Made by a program: the position numbers and the translations under genes. From the NCBI GenBank assembly GCA_036898135.1, contig CM072517.1:61593960-61657959 (forward strand): 64,000 nt of DNA, given 5' to 3'. Under the pieces are notes generated by a model that did no database searches, was not told the DNA's origin, and saw only the letters and a list, made by a program, of their open reading frames with translations. Origin of the DNA: Oncomelania hupensis. Taxonomy: Eukaryota > Mollusca > Gastropoda > Littorinimorpha > Pomatiopsidae. Shown one piece after another: positions 40,651 through 49,603 of the stretch (position 1 is its first letter; the number at the start of each line of letters is the position of its first letter).

Positions 40651-41032
40651 TTTTATTTAACCTACTTACTTATTTATTAAACATTTTTTAAAAACTTTTT
40701 ACAACAGGAGTATTACACGAATAGATTCTACTATGGCGCTCCATACAGTAGTGCGGTCTAAATTCTAGTGTAAAGATGTAACGTAATACTCTGTAAGTTT
40801 TACGAATAAATAGCATTAATGCTCATTAAGCTCTACTGAAGTCTACCTCCAAGCTAAAATGGAAACCAAACCTCTGCGCCGTGACAAAAGCCAAAATCAT
40901 TATATTAGTCTTACGTACGGGCAGAACGAGTTTGGAGACATTGCGTTGAACATTTCGATCCGCTTGGTACAATTTTGAAATGACTCACAGCTGTAGAGGG
41001 TCGTGCCAGATATCTCTGTAAAACACACATTG

Positions 41033-41036
<4 letters not shown>
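40651..41036. other. Stretch without recognised gene
   Basis: No coding domain or transposon end is recognised. Confidence 0.5.
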
Positions 41037-41110
<74 letters not shown>

Positions 41111-41155
41111 GTCATCGTCGTCGTCATCATCATCATCATCGTCATCATCATCTTC
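41037..41155. repeat. (ATC)n microsatellite
   Basis: About 40 ATC/GTC triplets, pure to about 41110 and then with GTC interruptions. The poly-Met and poly-Ile frames are artefacts. It borders the truncated gypsy copy. Confidence 0.95.
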
Positions 41156-41188
41156 TCACCAATAACATCATGGTTCTACTCCTCATCA

Positions 41189-43288
41189 TTGGCTTGGCAC
41201 GGTATGCATTTTTCCACTTCTTCTTCAACAGCTTTGTCCATGCCTGGAAACCAGACTTTACTTCGGATGAAGGATTTGGTTTTGGAGACACCTTGGTGTC
41301 CTTCATGTGCAAGCTCGATTACTTGTTTCTGCAGTTTAGCAGGTATGACAAGCTGTGTCCATTTCAAAATTATGTTTTGCTCTGCGTTGACACAGAGTTC
41401 ATCTTTAACATTTCTGAACGAGTGTAAAGCGGAAAGACTTGCATTCTTCAGCGCGCTTTCTGATACCGAGTGCCATCGGCCAGAGTTGACGAGTTTGATT
41501 ACGGTTTGCAGAGTGGGATCATGCTCGGTTGCTGATTGAATATCTGCAAGAGTGATTGCGGATGGTGTATCGGAGTCAATGAAAAAATTGATATATTCTT
41601 CTGCAATCTGTTCATGTCTGCTTTGTCCATCTGTGTGTGTAACTGGGTGTCGAGACATGTAGTCGACAGGATTATCTTTCCCAGCTTTGTATTCCAGTTT
41701 GAGTGTGTATGGTGTAAGGCGTAACGCCCAGCGCGCAATGCGTGTTGGTGGGTTCACTTTGTCCCAAATACCTATCAATGGCTTGTGGTCGGTGACCACT
41801 GTGAAGTCAGAACCCATGACATACACATGAAAGTGTTCACATGCCCAGACAACTGCTAACGCTTCGCGTTCAGTTTGCGAATAACGTTGTTCAACATCAG
41901 AGAGTGACCTGCTGGCATAAGCGATAGGACATCCATCTTGAGAGAGTATGCCTGCAACGCCAACCGGACTGGCATCAACATGAATTGATGTGTGTTTCTT
42001 CGGATCGAAATATGCCAGCGTTGTCTTCTCAGAAAGTGCATTTTTGACAGCCTGGAACGCTGCATCCTCTTTCTCACCCCAAGACCACTGAATGTCTTGT
42101 TTGGTAAGTGCTCGAAGCGGTTCAGTCAAAGTCGCAAAATTGCTTATGAACCGAGCACTGTATTGAGCCATGCCCAGAAAAGAGCGGATCTCTTAAGGGT
42201 TTTGTGGTTTGGAAGCATCGCGGATGGCTTGAACCTTCTTTGGATCTGGGCGAAGCCCTTCTGATGAGAAAATGAAACCAAAGAATTCTATCTCAGATTT
42301 GTTAAATTCACACTTTTCAGCGTTGACGATAAGACCAGAAGTACGCAGCTGAGAAAGGGTGGCATGAAGTGCACGATCATGATCAGCCTGGTCCTTTCCA
42401 AAGCAAATGATATCATCGGAAACATTCCTAGATCCAGGAATGTCGCTAAGTAGTTCTTGAATAGTATGCTGAAAGATTTCCGCAGCAGAGTTCAAGCCAA
42501 AGATGAGCCTTTTATACTGATAGAGACCGCAGTGGGTTGAGAAAGTGGTGATATACCTTGACTCAGGTTCATGTTCAAGTTGGTGATAACCTGAACGTAA
42601 ATCAATCTTGCTGAAAACAGATGCGCCGTTGAGGTCAGTAACCAGCTCTTCGATAGTCGGTGTAATGTGTCTTGTACGGATGACGGCTTTGTTAGCCTCA
42701 CGCATGTCCACGCAAATACGGATTTCGGATGGATTTTTCGGTTTGGGCGGTGTGATGATGCGAGAGACCCATTCGGTAGGGCCAGTGACCTTTTCAATGA
42801 TATCTTCTGTTTCAAGTCTTTTGAGCTCTTGCTCAACTTTGTCACGCAAATGAAAGGGAACTCTGCTGTGTTTGCGAGCTACCGGCGGAACCGATTTGTC
42901 AATATGAATCTTGACCTTGTGATTTTTCAGTTTCCCGACACCGCGTGAGAGACCAGTATACTGTTCCAAGATCTGATTTGGCGAGTGTGGCATAGAAACA
43001 TGATTGATAACTTGCAACACACCTAACTGCAACGCAGTGTTTTTACCAAGCAATGATGGCTGCGAACCAGCTGTGACAACAAGAAATTCGGTCCGGACAG
43101 GTTCTGAATCATGGTGTTGAATGTCAGCAATTATGCTCTCTGTAACCTGAATAGGTGGGGACATGTATGGGGGAAGCAATCTGTTGCATTTTGTAGTTTT
43201 GACCCCTTTCAGTTTAAGTTTATTGGCATCATTGCCATTCAAAACATTGCATGAAGCACCAGAATCGATCATCATGGAGATGTGTGTG
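41189..43288 (-). pseudogene. pol: Ty3/gypsy pol fragment, minus orientation, LTR-less
   Basis: The minus strand is co-linear with 49455-51540 of the complete gypsy element, from the protease (MMIDSGASCNVL) through RT and RNase H to the integrase zinc-binding motif (CIPCQA). LTRs, gag and the integrase core are absent at both ends. A single in-frame stop, TAA where the other copy has TAC, interrupts it at about 42193. Only about seven amino-acid differences from the other copy were noted. Importantly, protease and RT lie in one continuous frame here, unlike the complete element. Confidence 0.92.
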
Positions 43289-43506
43289 TAAGTATTTTTC
43301 AATTCATATTTTAAATACACTCTCCGCGATGATTGCAAAAAGAATATATGTTGTCATCTTGCTTTCTTATCCATTCACACATCATAAATAAGCAATAACA
43401 ATAGATTCCTTTTAAATAAATGTCGTTATATTAATTTTGTTCATGTTAACTCCTTTATTTTAATTTTAAGTTAATCTGTTTCTAATTTAATATGTTGTCT
43501 AATATC
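43289..43506. other. Short AT-rich stretch without gene
   Basis: AT-rich sequence between the gypsy fragment and solo LTR 2. Nothing is recognised. It ends with the 5-bp duplication ATATC (43502-43506). Confidence 0.5.
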
Positions 43507-44122
43507 TGTTACGTTGAAACGCGAATGGTAGTATGTCTGAAACGCGCACGATAGATCTAATCGTTTCGCTTTGCAAAGTATTCAATAGTAGAGTGTATTT
43601 ACCTTTGATTTGAGTTTGCATTGTTGTTAGAAGAAGCTTTGTATAACGTTGATAATTTTTGTTGGTCGATATTGTTGGAGAATTCTCTAGATCTGCTTGT
43701 TTACTATCGATCGAAGTTTCGGGATATATGAGAACGTTCCTGGAGTGTTTAGAAAGATGTATGACGTAAGTCAGTGATGACGATCTTTAGTTTGATTGGT
43801 GGTAGTGCGTCATTTCTACCGTGTTCTAAATTGTTCGGGAGTATGAAGAGACTATATAAGTGCCGCACTGTTTCAAAAGTTAGTGTTGTTGATAGTGAGT
43901 TGGAAAGTAAAATTTGAGAGTGGAAAAGCGATTGAGCGATTGTATGCAGTTGTTGATGTGTGCTGAATAAAAGTGGAAAACTTCATACGAAGACTTTGCC
44001 TTGTTGCTGCTGAGTGAGCAGGCTGCGTGGATAAACGAATCAGTTACACCTATCAGGATTTCAAGCATCGGGGCTGAATCACATACTGATAGAAAAACAC
44101 CAACATCGATCGGTGTGTAACA
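43507..44122 (+). mobile_element. Solo LTR 2, 616 bp
   Basis: It begins TGTTACGTTGAAACGCGAAT and ends GGTGTGTAACA, with an exact 5-bp duplication ATATC at 43502-43506 and 44123-44127. It is homologous over its full length to solo LTR 1. Visible promoter features are ATGACGTAAGTCAGTGATGA (CRE/AP-1-like), a TATA box in GACTATATAAGTG near 43850, and the poly(A) signal in GCTGAATAAAAG near 43966. It also has GAACGTTCCTGG, a two-pentamer heat-shock-like motif, near 43731. Confidence 0.9.
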
Positions 44123-44224
44123 ATATCTTACCGGCTTTGGTATAGCTGTTATTTTTAGCTACAGAATATTGGCTGGCTAGCCAATGGCTGTTGTTTTTAA
44201 TAGACACAAAAAGTACGGAAATTA

Positions 44225-44345
44225 TTCATTTAAAAAATAAATATACTTTCGAAAGCGTTCCTTTTTTTGTTGCTGTAAGCTTGTTTTTTCAGTGGGGCAG
44301 CCCTCACTGTTAATGTTGGGGCGTGGTCAAAGTGGGTCCCTTTAA
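44225..44345 (+). repeat. Dispersed repeat family R2, copy 1
   Basis: It shares TTTTTTCAGTGGGGCA, TTAATGTT and GTGGTCAAAGTGG, in order, with the reverse complement of 59745-59905. It is non-coding and has no recognised superfamily. Confidence 0.5.
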
Positions 44346-45048
44346 GTAAAATGTGCATTTTGTAAAGAGGGCTTAGTCACTGGCAGACGCCCGACCAATA
44401 GTTTTCTATTGAGTCTTTTCTATGAGAGAGCGCGCGCGTCTTTGCAAATGGGCATTCTTTCCTTTTCAATGGGGGATCTATTGTGAAGATAAAACCGCCT
44501 GAATTTCCTTTGCAAATCGCTTTGTTAAATAAAGCCACTGCGCGGCGAAACTGGGCTGAATACATTAATAAATAGCGAAGTGTGATATACTGTAGTGAAA
44601 GGGTTAAAAATAGTGTCAAACTCGTTAGCCGAGGAACTGCAAGATAGTACATTAACTAATGCAATAATAATACAGAAACGTGTATAGTATGTTAGCGTGA
44701 GACTTATAGGCGTGCACGAAACCTCGATTCAGTTCAGTATTTTAATTTAACGTCTTTTTACAATAATGTGATTTTAGACAAATGCAGCAAACAAACAAAC
44801 AAACAAACAAACAAACAAACAAAATCTCTTAACTACAACAACTGAAATAGCTCTGTGGCATTAGTCCTGTATGCGTGCAAAAAACTGGAGTTTACTGGAT
44901 GCGAAACATGTGACAAAGGGCTTTCTGGAAAATATCTTAATGGAAGCATTTCTGCCGTTTCTTTAAGGAAAACATTGTGTTTCCAGCATGGTGTCATCAT
45001 TACAAATCAGAAACCTATGCTCTCACTTATTCAGTACTTCGTTCACTC
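44346..45048. other. Stretch without recognised gene
   Basis: It includes an (AAAC)n tract at 44787-44822. No domain is recognised. Confidence 0.5.
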
Positions 45049-45131
45049 TTTGATCTATTGTTATAATGCTTTGATCTATTGTTATAATGCTTTGATCTAT
45101 TGTTATAATGCTTTGATCTATTGTTATAGTG
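45049..45131. repeat. 21-bp tandem repeat, four units
   Basis: The unit TTTGATCTATTGTTATAATG plus C is repeated four times, the last with one substitution. It gives an ALIYCYN heptapeptide repeat in a short plus-strand frame, probably incidental. Confidence 0.9.
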
Positions 45132-45954
45132 CTAACTGCGTCATTGTATATTTGAGGTTGTTTATGTAAATCATATATTTGGTCTTCATTGACTACTGAT
45201 TGACTGTTCTATAATGTTTGTAACACGTGTCTGTGGCTCTTGCAGAACGGTGGGAGGAGCAGACCACAACAGGATGGGAACTGAAGTACTGCGTGGCATT
45301 AAATCCGTTCTTACACGCAAACTTGTCACTGTCGACGTAACCTCATTTTTCACGTCCAATGCTGTTAGTTGTGGTAGGTTTAAAGGACTCGTGTATCCGC
45401 GATGATGATTGGGTGTAGGGTTTAATATAATTGTTGCAAACAAAACTAGATACAAGACTTTTTTAAAAAAAGTTTCAAAGAACTTACAGTGCGCAAATGT
45501 CACATCCGGACGTACAAACAGACAAACGCCGGACGGACAAAGCCAAAAACAATAGCTACAGAGCTGAGCTTAAAGTTCTGGAACTATAAAATCCTTTATT
45601 ATCTCACTGTGAGAAATTAAGACATGCTTTGCAGGCATTTAAACAAAAACATCACTCAACAAGAAGCGTAACACAGTATGCTGTACACACTTGACACTTC
45701 ACATTCTTGCTGGACATCCTCTATAGGTAGCATTCTCCTTGTCGCTTACGTTTATGTTAAGTATAAGAACATTCATGTTGTTTGGGTTAAATGCAAAAAC
45801 GGTTATATCAATGAATTCTAATCACAGACGACTATTGCACGAGTAAAGTGGGGAAGACATATTTTACCCACTGATATTGACTGTTATTATTGCACAGATA
45901 TTGGACTGAGTAATGAGATTGAAGGGTGATGTGCTACTGCACCAACTCTTTATC
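45132..45954. other. Stretch without recognised gene
   Basis: Two overlapping frames (45186-45503 minus, 45214-45405 plus) lack recognisable domains. Nothing else is identified. Confidence 0.45.
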
Positions 45955-45956
45955 AC

Positions 45957-46110
45957 AGGGATGGTCTGGTAGCTCAGCTGATAGTGAGACGATTTCCTAT
46001 GCCGGAGGTGGCGAGTTGGAACCCCGTGTGTAACTTAGATACGAGACTTTTCAGGACACCGAGGTTTTTTTTTTCTGATACTCCGGTTTCCTCACTCTCT
46101 TCAATAATGG
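45957..46110 (+). repeat. tRNA-derived SINE
   Basis: GGTCTGGTAGCTCAGCTGAT matches the A-box region of a tRNA, and GAGTTGGAACCCCGTG about 45 bp later resembles the T arm or B box. The following CAGGACACCGAGG and GGTTTCCTCACTC sequence looks like a SINE body. A cloverleaf is not preserved, so a functional tRNA gene is not called. Confidence 0.55.
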
Positions 46111-46410
46111 TATTGGATGCAGTCAATCTAAACTTTCAAAACTTAAAGAGTGTTCCGACTGCTGTAAAGCTAGCGATACACGGTAAGACTAGATCTTAAG
46201 GCGGCGATACACGGTAAGACTAGATCATATGATACCCGCATATGACTACGGAAATTCCCGGATCGGTAGGAATTGTCCTCAAGTCTTATCGATAGAGCAT
46301 GTTCTATTTTTTCACGGCGCGATACGACAGTGGAGGTCAGACAGCCAATCAAAACAGCTATTTGATTGAACTCCGAGGTGAAGGTCAAACCGCGACCTAC
46401 AAACTGAAAA

Positions 46411-46566
46411 ATGGCAGACCTGTCGAAGCACCAAACAGGAATTTTGATTGAGTTGTACCATGAACATAGCTGCTTATGGGACACATCATTGCAGGTCTAC
46501 AAAGACCAAGGGACCAGAAACCGCGCACTTTCATCAATACAGGCGCGGTTTCATGAAGCCTGCTAA
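46411..46566 (+). CDS. MADF-domain peptide, Harbinger copy 1
   Basis: A 51-codon frame starts MADLSKHQTGILIELYHEHS and continues CLWDTSLQVYKDQGTRNRAL. The pattern LIEL-x(3)-HxxLWD-x(5-6)-YKDxxxRNxAL is that of a MADF (Myb/SANT-like) DNA-binding domain, the second protein of PIF/Harbinger elements, which recruits the DDE transposase to the ends. It ends at TAA after FHEAC, about half a MADF domain. GTAAGT follows shortly after the stop and could be a former splice donor. Copy 2 encodes an identical peptide. Confidence 0.6.
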   Translation: MADLSKHQTGILIELYHEHSCLWDTSLQVYKDQGTRNRALSSIQARFHEAC

Positions 46567-47159
46567 ATATTTTGCTGGATCGTAAGTGCAGCCGACAGTG
46601 TGATTTTTGTTGTCGTGTGACTCATGTCAATGAACGATATGAAAATAAAGAATCATATATTTGTGCAATGCATATTAATATTACTTTTAAAAAAATGTAA
46701 TGACGTTTTGAAAAACAAGCGTCATCAATTTATCACGCGCTAACAACAATTGCCTTTGCAACTATTTAGATCTAGTTAGCCGTAGACTACGAGATGCCTT
46801 TACCGACAGGCTTATGACTCATACATACCGTGTATCAGCAAAGACATCAGATCTGCAGCGGCATATGCGGGTATCATAAGATCTAGTCTTACCGTGTATC
46901 GCTAGCTTACTGATACCCGCGTATGCCGCTGCAGATCTGATGTCTTAAGGCGGCGATACACGGTAAGACTAGATCATATGATACCCGCATATGACTACGG
47001 AAATTCCCGGATCGGTAGGAATTGTCCTCAAGTCTTATCGATAGAGCATGTTCTATTTTTTCACGGCGCGATACGACAGTGGAGGTCAGACAGCCAATCA
47101 AAACAGCTATTTGATTGAACTCCGAGGTGAAGGTCAAACCACGACCTTCAAACTGAAAA

Positions 47160-47315
47160 ATGGCAGACCTGTCGAAGCACCAAACAGGAATTTTGATTGA
47201 GTTGTACCATGAACATAGCTGCTTATGGGACACATCATTGCAGGTCTACAAAGACCAAGGGACCAGAAACCGCGCACTTTCATCAATACAGGCGCGGTTT
47301 CATGAAGCCTGCTAA
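47160..47315 (+). CDS. MADF-domain peptide, Harbinger copy 2
   Basis: The 51-codon frame has the same start, LIELYHEHSCLWD core and stop as the copy at 46411. The surrounding element differs by a few substitutions (upstream CGCGACCTAC versus ACGACCTTCA) and a small insertion downstream, but the peptide region is unchanged. It has half a MADF domain and no transposase partner nearby. It is probably a non-autonomous relic whose preserved frame reflects recent duplication. Confidence 0.55.
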   Translation: MADLSKHQTGILIELYHEHSCLWDTSLQVYKDQGTRNRALSSIQARFHEAC

Positions 47316-47929
47316 ATATTTTGCTGGATCGTAAGTGCAGCCGACAGTGTGATTTTTGTTGTCGTGTGACTCATGTCAATGAACGATATGAAAATAAAGA
47401 ATCATAATTATATTTGTGCAATGCATATTAATATTTCTTAAAAAAAAATGTAATGACGTTTTGAAAAACAAGCGTCATCAATTTATCACGCGCTAACAAC
47501 AATTGCTTTTGCAACTATTTAGATCTAGTTAGCCATAGACTACGAGATGCCTTTACCGACAGGCTTATGACTCATACATACCGTGTATCAGCAAAGACAT
47601 CAGATCTGCAGCGGCATATGCGGGTATCATAAGATCTAGTCTTACCGTGTATCGCTAGCTTTTGCTGATACACGGTATGTATGAGTCATAAGCCTGTCGC
47701 TTGTAGGTCGCGGTTTTTCAGTGACCTTCACCTCGGAGTTCAATCAAATAGCTGTTTTGATTGGCTGTCTGACCTCCACTGTCGTATCGCGCCGTGAAAA
47801 AATAGAACATGCTCTATCGATAAGACTTGACGACAATTCCTACCGATCCGGGAATTTCCGTAGTCATATGCGGGTATCATAAGATCTAGTCTTACCGTGT
47901 ATCGCCGCCTTTATAGCGATCTCTTCAGA

Positions 47930-48254
47930 TCGCCGTGCTTTGATCTAGATTTACAAGATACAGCCCACGCATTGCGTCTGAAGGTAAATTTGGGAAAAAG
48001 CAATGTTATTGTGTTTAAAAAAGGGGGGTATTTGGCTGCTAGAGAAATCTGGTATTTTGATGGAGCTATTATGCCTGTTGTAAATGCTTATAAGTAAGCC
48101 TACTTGGGTATTTATTTTTCAACAAAACTTAGTTTTTCTGCTGCATGTACAGATTTGTCAGCTAAAGGTAAAAAAGCATTATTGTACATTATCCAAAAGC
48201 TGCGTTTTCTCAATTACCATTCTTTAGATGTATTTATAAAACTGTTCGACTGTC
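47930..48254 (+). pseudogene. LINE C-terminal fragment, left of the gypsy insertion
   Basis: The readable blocks are LRLKVNLGKSNVIVFKKGGY, LAAREIWYFDG, GIYFSTKLSFSAACTDLSAK and HSLDVFIKLFDCQV, the RT thumb and C-terminal region of a LINE family common in molluscs. One stop (TAA near 48095) interrupts it. The frame is cut by the gypsy element at 48260 and continues at 52653 in the same phase. Confidence 0.72.
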
Positions 48255-48259
48255 AGGTG

Positions 48260-48464
48260 TGTAATAATGTGCCTATGGCACTGTTGTGCGCCTATGCCAC
48301 TGTGTTGGCCTTGTTCTTATTTGGGTTGTTTTTGATTGGTATACCGGATGTATGCTTTCGGGAATAAAAGCAGAGACCAGCCAAATTATCCAAAGTGTGG
48401 CCGCGTTGATTAATTGCCTGTCCGTACATGCAGATATACATATACACACACACGCATTACAACA
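48260..48464 (+). repeat. 5' LTR of the gypsy element
   Basis: TGTAATAATGTGCC... ends CATTACAACA (TG...CA, inverted ends TGTAAT/ATTACA). It contains a GGGAATAAAAGCAG signal that could serve as TATA or poly(A) signal. It matches 52443-52647. Confidence 0.95.
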
Positions 48465-48467
48465 TTT

Positions 48468-48485
48468 TGGCGACGAGCAAAAGAA
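48468..48485 (+). promoter_or_regulatory. Primer-binding site
   Basis: TGGCGACGAGCAAAAGAA lies 3 nt after the 5' LTR. It begins TGG, as expected for complementarity to a tRNA 3' CCA. The primer tRNA is not identified. Confidence 0.6.
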
Positions 48486-48502
48486 CCCAGCCGTAAGTAC
48501 TC

Positions 48503-49603
48503 ATGGCGAAAGCTATTTCTATCACACAGCCGCCGTATTTTTCTCCTTCAGGCGACATCAATAGTGTGGCCGACCGTTGGACCACATGGCTCCGCAAATT
48601 TGAAATGTATGTTGAGGCGTCTGGCATTAACGACGACGCACAAAAACGCGCGTTGCTTCTCCACTGCGCTGGAGATGAGGTTCAAGAGATTTTTGGAACC
48701 TTTACCGTAGGAGACTCGTACAATGATGCCAAAGAGAAACTAACGGGCCATTTCAAGCCACAAATGAACGTGACATTTCAGCGCCACATATTCCGGAAGG
48801 AGGTGCAGAAAGAGTCTGAAACCGTTAGTCAGTTTGTCATTAGGCTTAGGAAGCTTGCCGGAACGTATGCATTTGGAACGGAAAAAGAAAATTTTATTCG
48901 AGATCAAGTTGTTGATAAATGTCTCTCAAATTCCCTTCGCAAGAAGCTATTAGCTGAAAAAGACCTAACTCTCACACGCCTACTTGAAATAGCTCAGGCC
49001 AAGGAATCAAGTGAGTTTCAGGCATCACAGATTGCCGAAGAAAGCGCATTCATGACAATAAATACACAGAGCACTTGTACAAAACAGCGCGACCACAAGC
49101 ATAGAACAAAGAATACACCTGCACACAAAAATCTACAGTTTCATCCCCAAGCTGCAGACACAGAAATTAAGATGAAATTTGTCTGTTTGAGGTGTGGACT
49201 AAAAGGCCACAAAGCTCATGAATGCCGTTGCACAAAGGGCAAAACATGTTACAAATGCAACAAAGTAGGCCATTTTGCATCTATGTGTAGATCACCACAG
49301 AGCTCCTCAGCTCACTGTATTCATGAAGTTGAGCAGCTAGGCGCAGAACAAAATAGTTCCTCAGATGATGGAGACTGTAGCTGTTCTGATTGCATTTTTG
49401 TCGTTGGCGCTGATAGACACAGCATGACCTCATTCAACATATCAGGCACACACATCTCCATGATGATCGATTCTGGTGCTTCATGCAATGTTTTGAATGG
49501 CAATGATGCCAATAAACTTAAACTGAAAGGGATCAAAACTACAAAATGCAACAGATTGCTCCCCCATACATGTCCCCCCCTATTCAGGTTACAGAGAGCA
49601 TAA
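48503..49603 (+). CDS. gag: Gypsy Gag with N-terminal part of protease
   Basis: This 366-codon frame starts at the first ATG after the primer-binding site. Residues 1-200 are a helical capsid-like region (DRWTTWLRKFEMYVEASGIN, VSQFVIRLRKLAGTY). Two CCHC zinc knuckles for RNA binding follow: CLRCGLKGHKAHEC at 228-241 and CYKCNKVGHFASMC at 249-262. An aspartic protease active site, DSGAS, begins at D323. The frame then runs off into unrelated residues and stops at 49603. Compared with the minus copy at 41189, one T is missing near 49560, which separates protease from pol. Gag itself looks intact. Confidence 0.92.
   Translation: MAKAISITQPPYFSPSGDINSVADRWTTWLRKFEMYVEASGINDDAQKRALLLHCAGDEVQEIFGTFTVGDSYNDAKEKLTGHFKPQMNVTFQRHIFRKEVQKESETVSQFVIRLRKLAGTYAFGTEKENFIRDQVVDKCLSNSLRKKLLAEKDLTLTRLLEIAQAKESSEFQASQIAEESAFMTINTQSTCTKQRDHKHRTKNTPAHKNLQFHPQAADTEIKMKFVCLRCGLKGHKAHECRCTKGKTCYKCNKVGHFASMCRSPQSSSAHCIHEVEQLGAEQNSSSDDGDCSCSDCIFVVGADRHSMTSFNISGTHISMMIDSGASCNVLNGNDANKLKLKGIKTTKCNRLLPHTCPPLFRLQRA

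Larger units (their letters stand above)
46167..47910. mobile_element. Cluster of Harbinger-type MADF elements (two direct, one inverted)
   Basis: The end sequence AGGCGGCGATACACGGTAAG starts at 46199 and at 46948, and occurs inverted ending at 47910. The other end (reverse of AGCTAGCGATACACGGTAAG) is at about 46907 and 47660, and an inverted stub of it is at 46167. Copies 1 (46199-46907) and 2 (46948-47660) are nearly identical direct repeats. The 47661-47910 unit is an inverted, internally deleted copy. TTA stands at 46196-46198, 46945-46947 and 47911-47913, consistent with 3-bp PIF/Harbinger duplications. Each direct copy encodes a MADF-type peptide. Confidence 0.75.

Noticed and set aside
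40900..41151. Poly-methionine and poly-isoleucine frames
   Set aside because: They are translations of the (ATC)n microsatellite.
48503..49603. Programmed ribosomal frameshift between gag-protease and pol
   Set aside because: The second copy at 41189-43288 has one extra base at the same place and reads continuously, so a one-base deletion explains the frame change better. No slippery heptamer was evident.
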